Below, in pieces: positions 34,671 to 45,061 of a stretch of DNA of 64,000 nucleotides (position 1 is its first letter; every line of letters begins with the position of its first letter). The notes beneath the pieces are model-generated. The model was not told the DNA's origin. It made no database searches and saw only the letters and a list, made by a program, of their open reading frames with translations. The stretch comes from Myripristis murdjan (lineage: Eukaryota > Chordata > Actinopteri > Holocentriformes > Holocentridae), in the NCBI RefSeq assembly GCF_902150065.1, contig NC_043999.1, positions 8,956,342-9,020,341 on the forward strand, read 5' to 3'. The position numbers and the translations under genes were made by a program.

Positions 34671-37600
34671 TTACAATCTTGTTGAAACAGCAATCCTCCT
34701 TTCAATTAGAGGGGACTCCCTGGACATTTCACCTGTAGCTTCCTCACTTAGCATTGCTACCAGTGTTGATAGCGTGGCATTGGGATCCAACAATTTCACC
34801 AAAGGCACATTCACACCTTTCTCTTGAAAGATGAGATTCTGCAGAGTCATGGCCTGCATTGAGTCAATGCCTATAGATGAAAGAGGCAATTCGTCATGAA
34901 GCTCACTCTTGTCAGTACCAATGGTCTCGCTGAGTAGAGATTTGACATAGTCTTTTGGCGAGACTGACTCTGTTTCTTTGCTTTGTGAACTCATCTCATT
35001 TGATTTTTGGAAAAACTCCTCTACTAATGCGGACAGGCGCATGGTCAAGGCAGCATTTTGAGAGAGGATGTTGTACCTGATGTTTTTGAAATGAAACCTG
35101 CACACAGCCTGTTGCGGTCTGTTGATCAAAAGGCACTGTTCCAAACTTTTATGAATTTCGGCCACATTCAACACCATCATCCCTTTTGCCTCCAGAAACC
35201 TTTGGAAATGTTCCTTGTTCAAGAGGAGGCCGAGATTCAGAGCTCCCCAATTGATAGACTGTCCAGGGAGCCCAAGTTTGCGTCGATACTGACAGAATGT
35301 GTCAAGGAATGTGTTGGCCGCTGCATAGTTTGTCTGTGATGCATTTCCCAGAAAAGCAGAGATGGAGGAGTAGCACACAAAGTAGTCTAAGTGACAGTGC
35401 TGTGTTGAATGATGCAGATTCAGAGCACCGTTCACCTTAGGTTTGAGAACTTTCTCATAGAGAGATTTGTCAAGGGTCTCAATCATCCCGTCATTCAAGA
35501 CGACTGCACTGTGGAACACTCCTCTGATTGGACAACCAGGGAATTTCTGGCCAATGGCACTGATAGTCTTGTGCACATGCTCAGACACAGAGACATCACA
35601 CTCCATGCTAGTGATGCATGTCCCACACTGTTTAACCACATCGTCTATCTTTTGTTGCACATCTGGTGTAGGTCTGCTTCTGGACAGTATGACAACGTAC
35701 CCCCCTCCTCTTTGAGAAATGAACTTTACTGTTTCAAAGCCCAGTCCAGAAAGACCACCTGTCACAATGTACACAGCTCTCTTTCGGAAAAGCTGTTTTT
35801 TTCTTGGCATCAGTGGAATGTCAGATAATTTGCCGTCAGCATCTTTTTCCAGCACCACAACTGGCAGTTTCTTTGAGCTGAAGTATGAATCTGATCTGCT
35901 TAAAGCAACAGTGTTGTTGTTTTCAGATTCCACATTCTGAAAGGTAAAACTCTCAAGAGCAAATTTCCTGCTCAAGTTCAAAGACTTGAGCCAATGATAA
36001 ATGTAGGGCCTCTGCGCAATCAGGGATCCCTTTTGCAAAACAGTTGTCATGTTTATGGTCTGTATGTGAACACTTTCCTTCACATTTTGGAAAAAATCCT
36101 GAGCATGCAAACACTGAGACTGAGATTCGCAGATGATGACAGCATTTCTGACACCAGGAAAGCTGCAAATTTTAGAAATTTGAGATTCATCAAATGGTGG
36201 CAAGAGGATGAATGCATCCATTTGATTAACACCCACAAAAGATCCATTGCACTGTGTACCAACAATGACATTCCACCCTGATTTGCTACATGTGAGGGCC
36301 AGGACTTTGAGCAAAGTTGTATTAGGAAGAGAGGATATGATTCCAAGTTGTTGTTTGGCTTTGGGCAAGGCTTTATGCAGAATCTCCCATGCCAACACAA
36401 AGTATGAAACACAGGGTGTTTTTTGAAGGAATGGGAGACGCTTTGTACTGTAGCACACATCCTGTGGAACACTGACCTTGTTGGTTGCCAAAACAGGGTA
36501 ACATGAAGCAACATGGTCACCAACTTTCACTTTTCTAACATCCCTTCCGACTGCTGTAACAGTGCCACTGAAATCAAGAGCAAGTAGCTTGTGTTTCTGA
36601 GATGAGTATTTGTTCCAGTAGAGTGTTTGGCCAAATTTCAAATGTGAAGCACTGACAGGGAAATAATCAGATGAATGAACACATATCTTACTGAGCTTAA
36701 TTTCAACTGATGTGTTGCTGACTGGCTGGTCTTCCTCATAAGAATGAGTGGCTAACAGCTTAGTCACAGAGTGTGCATGAGGTGTCTGGAGGATGTAGGG
36801 CTCAGACAATGTTGAGCTGAGACTGCCTTCTGAACTGTCAGTGATTTGAACCGGGGTACGGGTGATGGAGGGTTTCAAAATTATCCCGTCTTTCACCACC
36901 AATTCTGGGTACTTCTGGCAAGGATATGATTTTAAGACCTGAGACAGAGCTGCAATGTCCTTAGCAGAGACTGAACTCATGTCAATCAGCTGGAATGAGA
37001 GATCTGGTATCTCTGCAGCAAATGATCTTGTCATGCCTAAGAGAGCAAAACCTGGACTTATATGCTCTACTGTAATTTCAGAGGAGCAGTGGGTTATTGC
37101 TCTGATGGAGTTTGGAAAACCAATTATCTTCAGTTCAAGGACTATTTGGCGGAAAATCTCACAGTAGTTCACCAAATTTTGCAACACAGTATCAGCTGCT
37201 AGTAAAGTGAGGTCTTCTTTACCCCACATAAACAAGACCTCCTCAAAGTTTTTCTCAATATCTTTGATATTGAGATTTGTCAAGAGACTTGGGAATCCAT
37301 GGCTCAGGATATCTTTTGCATGTGTTATAGGAATGTATCTTGATCCTGAGTCCAGGTATTGTTGCATGGCTTTTGATATCCCCAACTGGTCAGAGAAGAC
37401 CAATGCCTTAGGAGGAGGAGTGGGTGTGATTGTTTCAGAGACAACATTGTAGTCATTATGGTAGAAGTATTCCTCAACTACATGAAAACCACTACCAAGG
37501 TACTTGATTAGCACGTTCTTAAGCTCAACCAACACTCTGCCTTGTTTATCCGAAAAGCAGGCACATACCTCAAACTGATCAACATCCACATCAGTTGCTC

Positions 37601-40214
37601 TCAGATAAACAATCATCTCATCTTGCAAGGGCTCAAAAACTGTCAAGCTTCCTATTACGGCAGGAAACCCTGGTCGACCAGCAAATGTATGGGTCACTGT
37701 AGCTGGAAGAAGCTGCATCAGGAAATCAAGTACAACAGGGTGGATGCAGTAGTCATGCAATTCAGCCTGTAATTCTTCTGGAACACTGACAACTGAAAAA
37801 GCCTCCATTAGTTCTTCCCCATAGTGTACATCCCCCTTATTTTTGAAAACATCCCCATACTGAAAGCCACCTTGAGACAGATATCCATAGAACTCCTCAG
37901 AGCTCACTACAGATTGGCATCTTTTGTAGATGGAGGTTAACGAAATACTTTGTTCCTCTATTAGTCTCTCCCTCTTGGAAACGACTGTGCCTGATGCATA
38001 GACTGCTGATAGGGAAAACACTTTGAAAGTAGTCTCATTCCCTGCTTGCTCTAGTTTTACTTTCATTTCAGGGGCGTTCTGGGTCAAAACAAATGGACTC
38101 TGAAAATTGACACTGAGCTGAAGCGAACTGAGAGGGACCTTTGGTTTGGCACTAGCCATGAATGCAGCTAAACCCAACTCAGCATAGAAGGCTCCGGGGA
38201 TGATCGGTATACCATTGTGTTTATGCTGTGTAAGATACGATGAAGAATCAGACAACAAATCACAGCTGAAAACACTGGTTTCACTGTCAGTCTGACAGAG
38301 CACAGGATGATTACCTGCTGTGCTTTTCTGTGCTGCCCCAATGATAACATCTCTCTCAGAGCAATCAAACTGGTATCTTGGGACGGGCAAGGATATTGTC
38401 TCAAATCCTTGGTAGAAGCAGTTCCAATCCACCTGAACCCCTAGCTCAAACAGCTTAGACACAACGGCCAATGCTGTTTCGTGATCTTTCTCTGGGAGCA
38501 CTGAGGCAAGAACAGGTGTGTCATTTCCCAGAGTTTCCATTATGTTCCTTTGGAGGGCCCTTCTTGGTCCTATCTCCACAAAAACAACATTTTTCTTCCC
38601 TTTAGCTGCTGACCTCACTGCCTGCTCAAAAGATACTGGTTCACGAATGTTTCTGGCCCAGTAGTCTCCTGTGCAAAAATCAGGCTGTTCTACCTCCTTG
38701 CCTGTCACTGTAGAAAACAACTCAGCCTCAAGGACATTCCTCTGCAAGAAGCCAATATTCTCCCGTATTTCAGACATAATTGGGTCCATCATGTGGCTGT
38801 GGTAAGCAGCAGGGACATCCAATATGCGAAGGAACAGATTCTGTCCCTTGGTTGAAGTGCTGAGCTTTTCATGCAGACTTTTTATTGCATCAACATCTCC
38901 TGAGAGGGTGCAGGACTGGGGGCTGTTGAAAGCAGCAATACAAACCCTATCAGAGTAACGAGGGAGAAGATCAACAACCTCTGACACAGCCATGTTGCTG
39001 ATCACAAGCATCTTCCCTCCTGTGACCTTGCTCTGAAGAGTACTGCGGTTGTAGATTACTTTTACTGCATCCTCAAGAGACAAAAGACCAGAGCAATGGG
39101 CGGCTGCAACCTCTCCAACAGAGTGCCCAAGTATCGCACCTGGCTTGACGCCCCAGTGCTTGAGGAGCGTGGCAATACCAACCTGAATGGCAAAGAGGAG
39201 GGGCTGGACAACATCTGGTTTTGTAAAGTCACTACTTTCAGTCTCACTCTCCAGTGTGTCCAAGATGTTCAGTTTGCTCAACCTTTGGAAAAGTTGTCCA
39301 ATCTCTTTGATCTTATCTCTGAATACAGCCTCGTGTTTTAATAGCTGTTTACACATACCATGGTACGTGACACCATTCCCACAGAAGATAAACACTAATC
39401 TTGGGTCTGAGTGGGAGGGGACAAGTTTCTTACTCAGGGCAGATTTCAACTGTTCTTTAAGATCAATTGCAGATGAAATCATGATGGCCTTTCTGTATTT
39501 GTGTTTTAGATGACTCCTCCTGCAAGCTGATGTGTACACCAGAGCATCTACATCAACTTTGCTGTTTACGTCTAGCTGTTTAATGGTATCTTCCATCATC
39601 AAAGTGAGAGATTTTGGTGAATTTGCAGACAAGACAAAACACTTCCTATCTTTCCTTTTACTCTTTTGCAGAAGGTAAGGCTGTTTGTGCTGTTTGACAA
39701 TGGCATGTGCATTTGTTCCCCCAAAGCCAAAGTTGTTCACTCCAGCTATTCTGTCAGTAGAGGCTTGCCACTTCTCTGGTTTGGTCGGGACTTTTATATT
39801 TAGGGTTTTGGCATCTACACTGGCGCTGTCATCAGAATAGAAAACAGAGGGGACAATGGTTTCGTGCTTCATCATTAAGAGTACCTTAATGAGCCCTGCC
39901 ACTCCAGCTGCAGATTCTGTGTGTCCAATGTTGCTTTTCACAGACCCAATGCGAAGCGTCTCTGAACCTGGAGGCCTGGCTTTAGCAATGACGTTGGAGA
40001 TGCTTGCTGCCTCTGTTGGGTCTCCAATTGGGGTTCCAGTCCCATGCGCCTCTATGTACTGGACATTTGAAAGATCAGACTTCGAGTAGATGCTGCGCAG
40101 GAGCTCCTCTTGTTGAACCATGGAGGGCTTGGTGATTGGAGAGACTGTGTGACCATCTTGGTTGACTGCAGTTTTGCTGACAATTCCCCATACATGGTCA
40201 CGGTCGTGTATAGC
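34671..40214 (-). CDS. PKS gene B last exon (end of KS through ACP)
   Basis: One 5544-bp exon encoding 1847 residues. The acceptor (CCAAACAG|GCTATA) lies at the same codon as in gene A. The first few hundred bases match gene A almost base for base, while the remainder is clearly more diverged. Its downstream two fifths are the source, or sister, of the third partial copy at 58593-61346. Confidence 0.9.
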   Translation of the reverse strand, partial: AIHDRDHVWGIVSKTAVNQDGHTVSPITKPSMVQQEELLRSIYSKSDLSNVQYIEAHGTGTPIGDPTEAASISNVIAKARPPGSETLRIGSVKSNIGHTESAAGVAGLIKVLLMMKHETIVPSVFYSDDSASVDAKTLNIKVPTKPEKWQASTDRIAGVNNFGFGGTNAHAIVKQHKQPYLLQKSKRKDRKCFVLSANSPKSLTLMMEDTIKQLDVNSKVDVDALVYTSACRRSHLKHKYRKAIMISSAIDLKEQLKSALSKKLVPSHSDPRLVFIFCGNGVTYHGMCKQLLKHEAVFRDKIKEIGQLFQRLSKLNILDTLESETESSDFTKPDVVQPLLFAIQVGIATLLKHWGVKPGAILGHSVGEVAAAHCSGLLSLEDAVKVIYNRSTLQSKVTGGKMLVISNMAVSEVVDLLPRYSDRVCIAAFNSPQSCTLSGDVDAIKSLHEKLSTSTKGQNLFLRILDVPAAYHSHMMDPIMSEIRENIGFLQRNVLEAELFSTVTGKEVEQPDFCTGDYWARNIREPVSFEQAVRSAAKGKKNVVFVEIGPRRALQRNIMETLGNDTPVLASVLPEKDHETALAVVSKLFELGVQVDWNCFYQGFETISLPVPRYQFDCSERDVIIGAAQKSTAGNHPVLCQTDSETSVFSCDLLSDSSSYLTQHKHNGIPIIPGAFYAELGLAAFMASAKPKVPLSSLQLSVNFQSPFVLTQNAPEMKVKLEQAGNETTFKVFSLSAVYASGTVVSKRERLIEEQSISLTSIYKRCQSVVSSEEFYGYLSQGGFQYGDVFKNKGDVHYGEELMEAFSVVSVPEELQAELHDYCIHPVVLDFLMQLLPATVTHTFAGRPGFPAVIGSLTVFEPLQDEMIVYLRATDVDVDQFEVCACFSDKQGRVLVELKNVLIKYLGSGFHVVEEYFYHNDYNVVSETITPTPPPKALVFSDQLGISKAMQQYLDSGSRYIPITHAKDILSHGFPSLLTNLNIKDIEKNFEEVLFMWGKEDLTLLAADTVLQNLVNYCEIFRQIVLELKIIGFPNSIRAITHCSSEITVEHISPGFALLGMTRSFAAEIPDLSFQLIDMSSVSAKDIAALSQVLKSYPCQKYPELVVKDGIILKPSITRTPVQITDSSEGSLSSTLSEPYILQTPHAHSVTKLLATHSYEEDQPVSNTSVEIKLSKICVHSSDYFPVSASHLKFGQTLYWNKYSSQKHKLLALDFSGTVTAVGRDVRKVKVGDHVASCYPVLATNKVSVPQDVCYSTKRLPFLQKTPCVSYFVLAWEILHKALPKAKQQLGIISSLPNTTLLKVLALTCSKSGWNVIVGTQCNGSFVGVNQMDAFILLPPFDESQISKICSFPGVRNAVIICESQSQCLHAQDFFQNVKESVHIQTINMTTVLQKGSLIAQRPYIYHWLKSLNLSRKFALESFTFQNVESENNNTVALSRSDSYFSSKKLPVVVLEKDADGKLSDIPLMPRKKQLFRKRAVYIVTGGLSGLGFETVKFISQRGGGYVVILSRSRPTPDVQQKIDDVVKQCGTCITSMECDVSVSEHVHKTISAIGQKFPGCPIRGVFHSAVVLNDGMIETLDKSLYEKVLKPKVNGALNLHHSTQHCHLDYFVCYSSISAFLGNASQTNYAAANTFLDTFCQYRRKLGLPGQSINWGALNLGLLLNKEHFQRFLEAKGMMVLNVAEIHKSLEQCLLINRPQQAVCRFHFKNIRYNILSQNAALTMRLSALVEEFFQKSNEMSSQSKETESVSPKDYVKSLLSETIGTDKSELHDELPLSSIGIDSMQAMTLQNLIFQEKGVNVPLVKLLDPNATLSTLVAMLSEEATGEMSRESPLIERRIAVSTRL

Positions 40215-42703
40215 CTGTTTGGCAGATAAAGAGATGTAGTAATTAATCTGGTATGATGGTATACTCATGAACACATAGTCAAAATTATGCATTATTATAT
40301 GATTTTAACAGTTATAACGGGTACATAATTTAGTGCCACTAATTACATATCAGATAACTGGGGTAACCTCTGGGTTGTACAGTACTACTGTAAAAAACAG
40401 ATTTTGGCTAACCATGAGAAATTAATGGGATACACTAAGCTGTGCTCAAACAACTTGAGTCCAGCTGCAACATTTAGTGAGGAGCGACATTTGCTCTGTA
40501 CAAAAAGACACTCTAATCATGATATCATGATCTAAAAAATAGTTTATTGTGAATATTAGTGAATACTGCACCTCACTCTTCTTCCTTGAGTAAGTGTTTC
40601 TTTGTGTTTGTATGAATCTTGGTATCAGTGACATGAATTTGGGTCCAATATCTGATTCTATGTTATGTTATATAAAAACAAACAAACAAAAAAAAAACAA
40701 ACAAAAAAAAAAAACACTTGTGGTCTTTCTTTCTGACAAATAATTATGGATCTCAAGAAAAAATAATGTTGATATGAAAAATCCCATTATGCAATTACTG
40801 TTTTGTTCTTTCATTCTGACCTTTTTCAGTGGTTTCAGCAGAACTACCCCGCAGCCCTCTCCTCTGCCATAGCCGTCTGCTCTGCTGGAGAAAGGCTTGC
40901 TGGTTCCTTCAGGTGAGATCATCTTCGCCTTGCTGAGAGCAACAAACACTCTTGGCTCTATGATACAGCTGACACCTCCACAGAGCGCCATCTCACAGTC
41001 TCCTGATAAGATAAAGCATAGATTTTCAGAACCTTAAAACCTCCACAGGTATAGGTTTCCATCAGCATTGCCCTGTATGTTGCTGCTTTTAGTCAGACGT
41101 ACTGCACATACAGACCCTGTTTAATGGCTTGGCAAGCAAGATGAAGAGCCACAAGTGATGATGAGCAGGCACAGTCTATAGTCATTGAGGGACCAGTGAA
41201 GTTGAAGATGTAGGAGACTCGGTTTGCTGCTATACTCATGGCTAGTCCTGTGCCAGTCCAGTGGTTGATAACATTTGGGTGCACATGTGCAGCAGATTGC
41301 TCATAATCTCTGTTCATCAGGCCTGTAACAATAACCATGCACAAAATACACACCATTTAGTACTTGCTGCACATACTGAAATTGGAAGATTTTACATCAG
41401 AGAAAATACTCAAAAACAATGCAAAGTTGCATTTTGAGTCAGCGCAGAAGCAGCATTGTTAATATCACACCAAATTTCCCCACCATGGGACTAATAAAGG
41501 AATATCTTATCTTATCTTATCTTAAATGAAGGATATGCAATAATTCATAACTCGTTTTTATGGTCTTACCAAAAAACACTCCTGTCCTCGTCCCACTGGC
41601 CTTCTCCATAGGGATTCCAGCATTCTCTAAAGCCCGGTACACACACTGAAGAAGTTGCTTTTGTTGAGGGTCCATTTGTTCCACTTCACTGTCACTGATG
41701 CCAAAGAACTTGTGGTCGAATTCATTGAATCTGGGGGGGAAAAAAATCAGAAACTAAGGTGACATTATTGTCATTTTGACTGACACTGTAGATCACTGTC
41801 AAGCTGTTTTGGGTTTTTTAGTTTTGCTTTCAACTTTTCTCATTTTCATTGTCTCCCTCATTACACTCATCAGCATTACTCACAGTTATTAATTCATCCT
41901 GTGTTTACATATTAACACAAATATTTATGATAGTCATTAGTGAAACATAGGTCACAGGAAATATTTGCCATTATTTTTTCTTTAAAAATAGATGTGGACT
42001 TCATGACTGTACCCTTCAATGACAGCAGCCTTGGCTGTGCGGGATTTACCCGCTTTATTGTCATCGGGATCATACCAGCTGGCCAGGTCAAACCTTTCCT
42101 TGGGAATTGGCACAGAACAGTTCCTCCCATTCACCAGAACATCCCAAAAATTATCAAGACCTTCTCCTGTTAGAAAAGATACACAATTCAACAGATCCAT
42201 TATGATATTGCAAATATAATTATTGTTTTGATCAGTGAAGTACATAGCACTGGTGGAAAAAGGCCCACCCCTTGTTTAAGCACTTTTTTTGCTCAAGAAT
42301 TGAATTGAAAATTAAATGACATGATGTATTTTTATAATCGCTGTGCACAAAGACCTGAAAATGAAAGAGGTAGCAAGTCTCAGTAAGCGCAAGTAAAGAA
42401 CACATGTTTAACAAAAAACGATTTTCAAAATTTAACTGAAAGTGATGAAATCCAAGGTGCACACTGTGTAGTCTCAGAATGCTTTATTTTGCCTGTTTGT
42501 ATACCTTTGTATGAAGGTACATCTTTTGTGCGTTGTATCTGGTATTGTGGATATAGGCGTATGACAGAGAGATCTGTAAATTCTTCTTAATCTCAAAAAT
42601 GCAGAGAAAGAGAAAAAAAAAAAAGTCAGATTTCAAAATGCTTACCCCCTGGAAAATTGCATCCTATCCCCACAACAGCGATGCCATCCTCAGCGTCCTC
42701 CAT
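34671..42703 (-). CDS. Type I iterative polyketide synthase B (KS-AT-DH-psiER-KR-ACP)
   Basis: Paralogue of PKS gene A on the opposite strand, about 9.6 kb away end to end. Exons in gene order: 42646-42703, 42013-42166, 41570-41730, 41116-41322, 40821-41002, 34671-40214. Lengths are 58, 154, 161, 207, 182 and 5544; gene A has 58, 154, 161, 204, 182 and 5490. Product 2101 aa. KS: catalytic C177 in DCACSSSL, then EAHGTGT and [16 protein letters not shown] with S619, then [21 protein letters not shown] and VLDFLMQ. The ER-like region ([20 protein letters not shown]) lacks the glycine loop and reads [28 protein letters not shown] and Y1884 in NYAAAN. ACP: GIDSM with S2039. No thioesterase follows. 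The open frame is complete, so the gene looks active. Start [15 protein letters not shown] matches gene A. Confidence 0.93.
41503..41523 (+). repeat. (CTTAT)n tail of a LINE relic in PKS B intron 3
   Basis: CATGGGACTAATAAAGGAAT followed by CTTAT repeats resembles the 3' tails of L2-group LINEs in fish. It sits in the 247-bp intron between coding exons 3 and 4 of PKS gene B. Confidence 0.5.
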
Positions 42704-44307
42704 ACTGATTTCACATTACTAAAAGCAGCTGGAAAGAGAAATTAAAAATATTTGTACCATCAAGTCAGCATCACTTTTCTTTGAAGACAATATTACATCA
42801 AGCTAAAATGAATTTGGCTGAGATTCTGTCAATCTTCAAGGCACTGCACAAGTGGTGTCATGCACACGTCCGTCCTTCACCATACCATTTGCTCATATGC
42901 CTGGTAATGGCATCACTGCGTGTCTTACACTTGATTCTTATAGTAGAGTTACTTTTCTTTATTAAACATTAATGACTGGCTGTAAACGTGACCATGGAGA
43001 TGAAGGACTTCAATGCACACCTTTATGGTACCCTGCAAATGATTAGACTAAGTTTAATGAGTAAATAAATATGTTATCAGACAGCTGGGGGAGTTTAGGT
43101 GTGGTTCTATTGAGGCTTATCACTATACTAATGTACTGTGAGTAACAAACAACCAAACAAGCCAGAAAATCAAGTTGAAATTATTAGGTTCATAAATCTA
43201 AAAATAATCACATGAAAATGTCACCTTAAACACTCAGTAGCATCAATTAATAACTCATAACTGAGTGAAAAGTGTTAGATGATGGTTGTTAAGCAAGCAT
43301 ACTGTATATTAGTAAAAATGTTGTAGTGTGTATTTCATCAAAGTAGGTCAAAGCATATTGACCGGGCCAAGACCTCAGAGCTGCTTCCTGCTTCAGAGCA
43401 GGAAGAAATGCACTGATATATTTTCTAACAAATGTTATCTGAAAAACCTTGAGTGGAGGCTCATGAGTGCTGATACGTAGCCGAGTCCATTAAAACTGTC
43501 TAACAGAGGCTGTGGTGCATTTCATACGCATTGAAAAAATTGTCTGTACATGCCAGCTTAACAAAATATAAGCTTTGGGAATACATTATGAAAGTAGAAA
43601 AGATCCAAAGATCATGTGAATAAATGCTTAAAATGTTATAAGGATCAAATTTCTCCATAGCACTCCTCAGTTTATTAAATAATTATTAAATGCACCCCAA
43701 GTATTGCTCTCAGTTTAACTTATGTCCTGAATAAATCTCATCTTTACAAACTCCTCAGCACTTCTATCCTGTTATGAGCCCATTACCAGCACCCCTCCCT
43801 TTATCATTTAACAATTAACACCTCATTTGATGGTTGGTTGAATTTTCTGTATCCATGTATCAAGTTAAAATACATATGCACACATAAACGAGGACGGAAA
43901 CAAAGGGATGGGTTGCAGAACAGAGTTTAATATCTGAAAATACAGAGACGGCATCCAAACAACATTTTGTCTCGCCATGGAACAAATAAGGTACACTGAC
44001 CTGTTTGAAATGGTTCTCTTTCTCCAAAGTTAAACATCAACATATCAGGTTATTCCAGATATTAATAATGACAGTAACAATAAAATGCACAAAACATTTT
44101 TCAAGTTGTATACGCATTCTAAGTAGCCTGTAAAAAACACTGCGTATGAAATATATATTAGTGTGCCACATCATGCATCACACTGTAACATACTGGTTGT
44201 GTAAATGAAAAAAAGAAAGAGTACTTTATTTCAGTTAGTGAAGAAGCACTTGTGTTTGGCCATCATGAGATGTGAGAGGAATGATTATATTTTTTATTCT
44301 GAGGTAT
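42704..44307. other. Spacer between PKS gene B and the RDH-like gene
   Basis: AT-rich DNA without recognisable exons. It should contain the PKS B promoter and, at 44225-44230 (AATAAA on the minus strand), a polyadenylation signal for the RDH-like gene 78 bp beyond its stop. Confidence 0.5.
43022..43027 (-). promoter_or_regulatory. Weak TATA-like site upstream of PKS gene B
   Basis: On the minus strand this reads CATAAA, in the context ACCATAAAGG, about 320 bp before the start codon. A GTAAGA donor near 42928 and an acceptor CTCTTTCCAG near 42738 would allow a non-coding first exon, matching the possible 5' UTR intron of gene A. Low support. Confidence 0.25.
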
Positions 44308-45017
44308 TCAGTCCCATGATATCGACAGCATCTGGCAGCTTAGCTCCCAAAGCTTTTGTGCCATGTTGTCGTCTGAAGCAGCCGCTGAGCAGGAGGCGGG
44401 CGCACAGTCGCTGTAGGAAGAGAAATACATCAACATGTTTTACTGAATAACATACAACTCTGGAAATTTGGATGCATCATCTCTTTGTATAGTAATGTCT
44501 TCCTATATAGTTCAGTGGGTATAACATGTCAATAACTATGCCAGGGCGAGGGGTTCAATTTAAGAGGATTCAGGGATTTTAAGTTTTGTGGTACTGTCAC
44601 TTTTCAAGAGACTTTAAACTTTTACTGCGCTACATTTCAGAGGGAAATACTGTACTTTTTACTGCACTTTGTTTATCTGATGGTTGTAGTTACTTTGCAG
44701 GCTAAGCTTTTACATAAAAAAAATAACAAATATGATTGGAAACTATAGCCAACCGTATATGGAGCAGTTATAACATTAAATAATCCCTACAAGTTAATGC
44801 ATCAATAATTTATCAGCCTGAAAGGAACCATTCTTCACAATGACTTTTCATAGGTATGTTAAACTGGTAATACTTGTATATTTTTACTTAAGTAACATTT
44901 TGAATGCATGACATTTACTTTTAATGAAGTATTTTTCCATTACAGTATTGCTATTTTTACTTAAGTAAAGACTGTGAGAAGTTTGTCCACCACTGCCAAT
45001 TAATCATACACTAACAT

Positions 45018-45061
45018 TACAAGGATACAAGGAAGTTTATTAGTCATTATACAACAGGTTG
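45018..45061 (-). repeat. L2-like LINE 3' tail, copy 2 (inverted)
   Basis: Reverse complement of the tails at 6380-6431 and 55041-55097, including the CTTGTATC units. It lies in the last intron of the RDH-like gene. Confidence 0.5.
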